NCBI GenBank assembly: GCA_947307005.1
Contig: CAMZHY010000110.1
Span: forward strand, 1 to 9,296
Reading direction: 5' to 3'
Length of the DNA: 9,296 nucleotides
DNA from: an uncultured Planctomycetaceae bacterium
GTDB lineage: Bacteria > Planctomycetota > Planctomycetia > Pirellulales > Thermoguttaceae
This document shows positions 6,362 through 9,296 of this stretch, in pieces (position 1 is the first letter of the stretch; the number at the start of each line of letters is the position of its first letter). The notes beneath the pieces were generated by a model. That model worked only from the letters and a program-made list of their open reading frames with translations, had not been told where the DNA came from and did not search any database. Both the position numbers and the translations under genes were made by a program.

Positions 6362-6606
6362 ATCGTTATTTCCGACACAGTTGTTAATATTCGCCCATTT
6401 TCTATTTTCGGAAATATTAAACTAATCGTCTTTTGTCAATCGTCCGATAATATCCATACGGATCGTTCTAAATCCGCCCTCGTCATGCTCGACAAATTAA
6501 GAAGCGATGGTTGGGAAAGCGGTTTGAATGAACGTTTGAGGCGCGACTTATCGCGTCGCGTCAATTAAAGTTTCAAGCCGGACGACTGGCGGGAGCGACT
6601 AGAAAA
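6362..6606. other. Intergenic region before the TPR lipoprotein
   Basis: About 245 AT-richer bases lie between the terminator and the lipoprotein start and should hold its promoter. TTGTCA (6433-6438) resembles a -35, but no -10 sits at a proper distance. A GGGAG at 6591-6595, 11 bases before the ATG, is a possible if distant ribosome site. A 27-codon ATG frame at 6485-6568 lacks a ribosome site and shows no recognisable motif, so I do not call it a gene. Confidence 0.5.
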
Positions 6607-9296
6607 ATGAAAACGACTATGCAAAAAGCTAGACTGCTTACGTTGATTCTCGTAGGAGCGACGGCGATAGCGGGATGTTCGTCGTTTAAATCGCCCTCGG
6701 CGGAATATGTTAAACCAGGAGAGTTGTGCACCGACGTGTCCGACCTTCCTGATCCAAACGCGCCGCCTAAAAGCCAGTCCGACGCGCTGACGACGCTTGC
6801 GAATCAGTATGGAATCGGCGGACGGCGTGAAGAATCGCCCGAACGGTTGCTCATGCAGGCGGACTCCTATTTTGAACAGAAGCGATATCATGATTCGGCG
6901 CGCCTTTACAAGAAATACCTTGCGCTTGCCGACGTCTCGACCGCCTCGCCGGAACTCCTTGGGGTAATTCATTACCGAATTGGATATGTCGCCGGGAAAA
7001 AAACCTTTTACTCCGAAGCGAAGGGCGAATTTGCCCAAGCGTTGCAATTCGCGCCGCTCAATAACGAATACCTCTTTGCGTATGCGAAGGCAAGCTATGA
7101 CGCGGGAGATTATCAAGAAGCCGACAGACAGTTTACGACGCTTCTCGCTCGAGTTCCAAACTATCCAGAGGCCAATCGATACTATGGACTGACTTTGTTG
7201 GAAGGCTCAAACCGCGCGAACGCGATCCAACCGCTTACGATTGCTGTCGGCGCGCTCGAAGCTCATCGACTCCTAGCGGATAAGTACTACGAAGTCGGCG
7301 AGCTTGAACTCGCGGCTCAGACAGAGTCGCTGGCAATCCAACTCGCGGCGCAAAGCGCTCAGCCCGTTCCGAAATTCCCTCACAAAGAACAGTTGCTCGT
7401 CAGCGCTCAGAACGCAACCTATGCGCAAACATTGAACGCCATGTCCGCAGTCCAGGCGTCTCCCAACACGCCCCCGCTTATTGTGCAATACGCGCCCCCC
7501 GTCGCGACGCCTGGGATAAATCCTGTCGCGCAGCCCGCCGTCCAGCCTGTCGTTCAACCTGCCGTCCAGCCTGTCGTTCAACCAATTCTCAATCCGACGC
7601 CGACGTTCGCGTCTACTGGCGTCCAGGATAATTACGGCGCGTCTTCCCCACAAACCGAACCTCCAACCCAAATAGAGGTTCCTTCATCCTCCGCGTCTAA
7701 CGCGACCGACAATCCGTCAATTCTAGCGCCGCCGAACGACCAATCGAACAGCGTCGCGCCTCAGGAAAATCCAGACGCAACGCGCCCCGACCAGGAAAAA
7801 ACTGCACGCTATGCAAGCGTTGCGCCCGCTCCCGTCGTAGTCGCCGACGCGCTCCAAGGACAGTTCCCGGCCTCCGTTGGAACGCTTGATCAAAACGCTG
7901 AACCAGTCGCGGAATCGTTCGAAGAAACGCCGTATTTTGACGACGTCGAGGAATGGGATGAATCCGCGTTCGCCACCTCAGGTTCGGGCTATCTCCCCGC
8001 TACAGACGCGGCGAGCGAGTCCAAGAGGGACGAATCGACGTCTCCGGAGCAATCGCCCGTCGATCCGGACGCGCCGGATAAGTCGCTAAACGAGGGGCGT
8101 CCGCAATATCAGTCGATTCAGCCGACGTTTGCAAAAGAAACAAGCGTGGAAGAAGCTTTCGCGTTCGCCGAATCACGTGTCGCCGTTCTCGAAAATGTCG
8201 AACGGCTCGCCGACGAAGCGGAGGCGTTTGCAATCGTCTCGCGTCCTGTTGCAAGACCCAAACTTGTAGGTTATCTCGCCCCTCAGACTCTCGAAACCCC
8301 GGAGCGCTCTCTCCCGCCAAACGGTCCTCGGGAGATTCCGCTCGAGCAAAATCCCGTCGCGACAATCGCCACCCAACTGCCGCCAATCCAGACGGAGTCT
8401 GAAGACTCGATTCGCTTCAGCGACGCCTTTGAAGACGCTTCTTCGCAGGAAGGTTCTAAAGTAAGAAAAAGAACCATAAAGACGAATGTCGACGTCGGAA
8501 GAGGAAACCCTGGACTATTCGTCTCGACGGCGGCGACAAAGCGAGCCGAAATCGTTCGAGCTTTCCGCCCCGGCTCTATCGCTAATTCCGACGACGTCGA
8601 TCAGAGTCGTCCAGACGAATTCGCGCTCCTTCTCGCTCAACAAGAAAAACGACGCGACGCGACAAACGCAGTTGCACGCAACCGAGAGGAAGAATGGGCA
8701 AGGCTCGTTGGGCGAGTCGACGCGCTCTCTGCCGAATACGCGTTCGTCGATCAAAACGCGCTTGCATACTACGAACCAATCTATCTCGAGTACGCCGACG
8801 CCTGCGAAGGCGTTGAGGAAGGCGAGGAATGGGACGACTCGGCGTTTGCAACCTCTGGGTCCCAACCTCAGATTCAGTCGGAACCTGTCCCTGAAATCGG
8901 GGGATTCGGCGACTATGCTCCGCCATCAGACGATCTGGCGTATTCGTCAGAAGCGATTTACGTCGCTCAATTACCCGAATCGCCGACGCCTCAAATTCCA
9001 ATAGAACAGTTCATGGATCAACAAGTTCCAGTTCAACAAGTTCCAGTTCAACAACTTCCGGTTCAACAGGTTCCGGTTCAACAGGTTCCGGTTCAACAGG
9101 TTCCGGTTCAACAAGTTCCAATTCAACAGGTTCCGGTTCAACAAGTGCCAATTCAACAGGTTCCGGTTCAACAAGTTCCGGTTCAACAAGTTCCAATTCA
9201 ACAGGTTCCGGTTCAACAGGTTCCAATTCAACAGGTTCCAGTTCAACAGGTTCCAGTTCAACAGGTTCCAGTTCAACAGGTTCCAGTTCAACAGGT
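6607..9296 (+). CDS. TPR lipoprotein with long low-complexity region and VQQVP array (3'-partial)
   Basis: An unbroken frame of 896 codons runs from the ATG at 6607 to the window end without a stop; it is the largest gene here. Residues 1-24 form a lipoprotein signal with a canonical lipobox, AIAGC (Cys24); Ser at +2 suggests outer-membrane sorting if E. coli-like rules hold. Residues ~79-250 hold about four to five TPR-like helical pairs (for example LLMQADSYFEQKRYHDSARL and YAKASYDAGDYQEADRQF), which usually bind proteins. From ~255 to ~800 the chain is rich in Pro, Gln, Ala, Ser, Glu and Asp and probably disordered, with helix-prone islands near 513-547 and 669-718. The motif EEWD(E/D)SAFATSGS occurs twice, at 448-460 and 740-752. 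From ~804 a V-Q-Q-V-P array continues to the end. A five-codon-shorter start (Met5) is possible. I do not recognise a named family; an envelope scaffold or assembly role is a guess. Confidence 0.85.
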   Translation, partial: MKTTMQKARLLTLILVGATAIAGCSSFKSPSAEYVKPGELCTDVSDLPDPNAPPKSQSDALTTLANQYGIGGRREESPERLLMQADSYFEQKRYHDSARLYKKYLALADVSTASPELLGVIHYRIGYVAGKKTFYSEAKGEFAQALQFAPLNNEYLFAYAKASYDAGDYQEADRQFTTLLARVPNYPEANRYYGLTLLEGSNRANAIQPLTIAVGALEAHRLLADKYYEVGELELAAQTESLAIQLAAQSAQPVPKFPHKEQLLVSAQNATYAQTLNAMSAVQASPNTPPLIVQYAPPVATPGINPVAQPAVQPVVQPAVQPVVQPILNPTPTFASTGVQDNYGASSPQTEPPTQIEVPSSSASNATDNPSILAPPNDQSNSVAPQENPDATRPDQEKTARYASVAPAPVVVADALQGQFPASVGTLDQNAEPVAESFEETPYFDDVEEWDESAFATSGSGYLPATDAASESKRDESTSPEQSPVDPDAPDKSLNEGRPQYQSIQPTFAKETSVEEAFAFAESRVAVLENVERLADEAEAFAIVSRPVARPKLVGYLAPQTLETPERSLPPNGPREIPLEQNPVATIATQLPPIQTESEDSIRFSDAFEDASSQEGSKVRKRTIKTNVDVGRGNPGLFVSTAATKRAEIVRAFRPGSIANSDDVDQSRPDEFALLLAQQEKRRDATNAVARNREEEWARLVGRVDALSAEYAFVDQNALAYYEPIYLEYADACEGVEEGEEWDDSAFATSGSQPQIQSEPVPEIGGFGDYAPPSDDLAYSSEAIYVAQLPESPTPQIPIEQFMDQQVPVQQVPVQQLPVQQVPVQQVPVQQVPVQQVPIQQVPVQQVPIQQVPVQQVPVQQVPIQQVPVQQVPIQQVPVQQVPVQQVPVQQVPVQQ
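7537..7584 (+). repeat. Two tandem 24-bp units in the lipoprotein gene
   Basis: Units 7537-7560 and 7561-7584 differ only in the last base and encode AVQPVVQP twice, within a Val-Pro-Gln-rich linker shortly after the TPR domain. The near-identity of the DNA points to a recent duplication. Confidence 0.9.
7948..7986 (+). repeat. EEWDESAFATSGS motif, copy 1
   Basis: Encodes residues 448-460 of the lipoprotein. It matches copy 2 at 12 of 13 residues (one Glu/Asp change), although seven codons differ by synonymous changes. The motif stands out in otherwise low-complexity sequence. Confidence 0.85.
8824..8862 (+). repeat. EEWDDSAFATSGS motif, copy 2
   Basis: Encodes residues 740-752, about 290 residues after copy 1 and about 50 before the pentapeptide array. 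As in copy 1, acidic residues come before it. Confidence 0.85.
9016..9296 (+). repeat. 15-bp tandem array encoding V-Q-Q-V-P, cut by the window end
   Basis: After a degenerate first unit (9016-9030, Asp in place of Val), 17 complete 15-bp units fill 9031-9285, with 11 bases of another at the end. The consensus is GTTCAACARGTTCCR. Variants encode Ile at position 1 (9121, 9151, 9196, 9226) or Leu at position 4 (9046). The changing bases are mostly the third positions of Gln3 and Pro5. The three last full units and the partial one are identical. The array continues past the window, so its true length and the protein's C-terminus are unknown. Confidence 0.97.

Noticed and set aside
6335..6568. 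77-codon plus-strand frame after thpR
   Set aside because: It starts with TTG inside the loop of the terminator; the protein has no recognisable feature.
8971..9291. Minus-strand repeat protein of N-W-N-L-L type, and a second E-P-V-E-type frame
   Set aside because: Any frame through a 15-bp array stays open and repetitive. The plus-strand frame is continuous with an 800-residue lipoprotein, so these are mirror frames.
9016..9296. CRISPR array
   Set aside because: Units are directly adjacent 15-bp repeats with no spacers and are translated in frame.

Overview
The window looks like a metagenomic contig from a bacterium of moderate-to-high GC. A Planctomycetota origin (gut-type Pirellulales/Thermoguttaceae) is my best guess, from the strong GTC/GCG/GAC codon preference, the acyl-carrier-protein/ketosynthase pair and the very long, low-complexity TPR lipoprotein. 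That placement is inference and rests on no marker gene. Both ends look like assembly ends. The left ~198 bp are AT-rich, read as the start of a Bacteroidota-style lipoprotein, and join the host sequence inside a conserved leuA motif. The right end stops inside a 15-bp tandem repeat.

Layout. Positions 1-198: foreign segment. 199-3819: four minus-strand genes, transcribed hisA -> FabF-like ketosynthase -> acyl carrier protein -> leuA (3'-truncated), with a 277-nt spacer carrying hairpins between the ACP gene and leuA. 3820-4148: divergent regulatory region with two similar promoter-like elements facing proB and a perfect hairpin just before the proB start. 4149-6263: plus-strand proB and thpR. 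6324-6361: a strong intrinsic terminator. 6607-9296: a plus-strand lipoprotein gene open to the window end, with an N-terminal TPR domain, a ~600-residue low-complexity region and a C-terminal V-Q-Q-V-P array.

Functionally, leuA, hisA and proB are housekeeping steps of leucine, histidine and proline biosynthesis. The ACP and ketosynthase form a small acyl-chain-extending pair separate from any visible fab cluster. thpR encodes a 2H phosphoesterase acting on RNA 2',3'-cyclic phosphate ends, with an extra charged C-terminal tail. The lipoprotein is probably an envelope or periplasm-facing scaffold of unknown role.

I see no defence system, mobile element, CRISPR array or RNA gene. The observations most worth following are the chimeric left junction, the lipoprotein (a pentapeptide array plus a twice-used 13-residue motif that appears protein-selected), the altered gating loop of the ketosynthase and the tail on ThpR.
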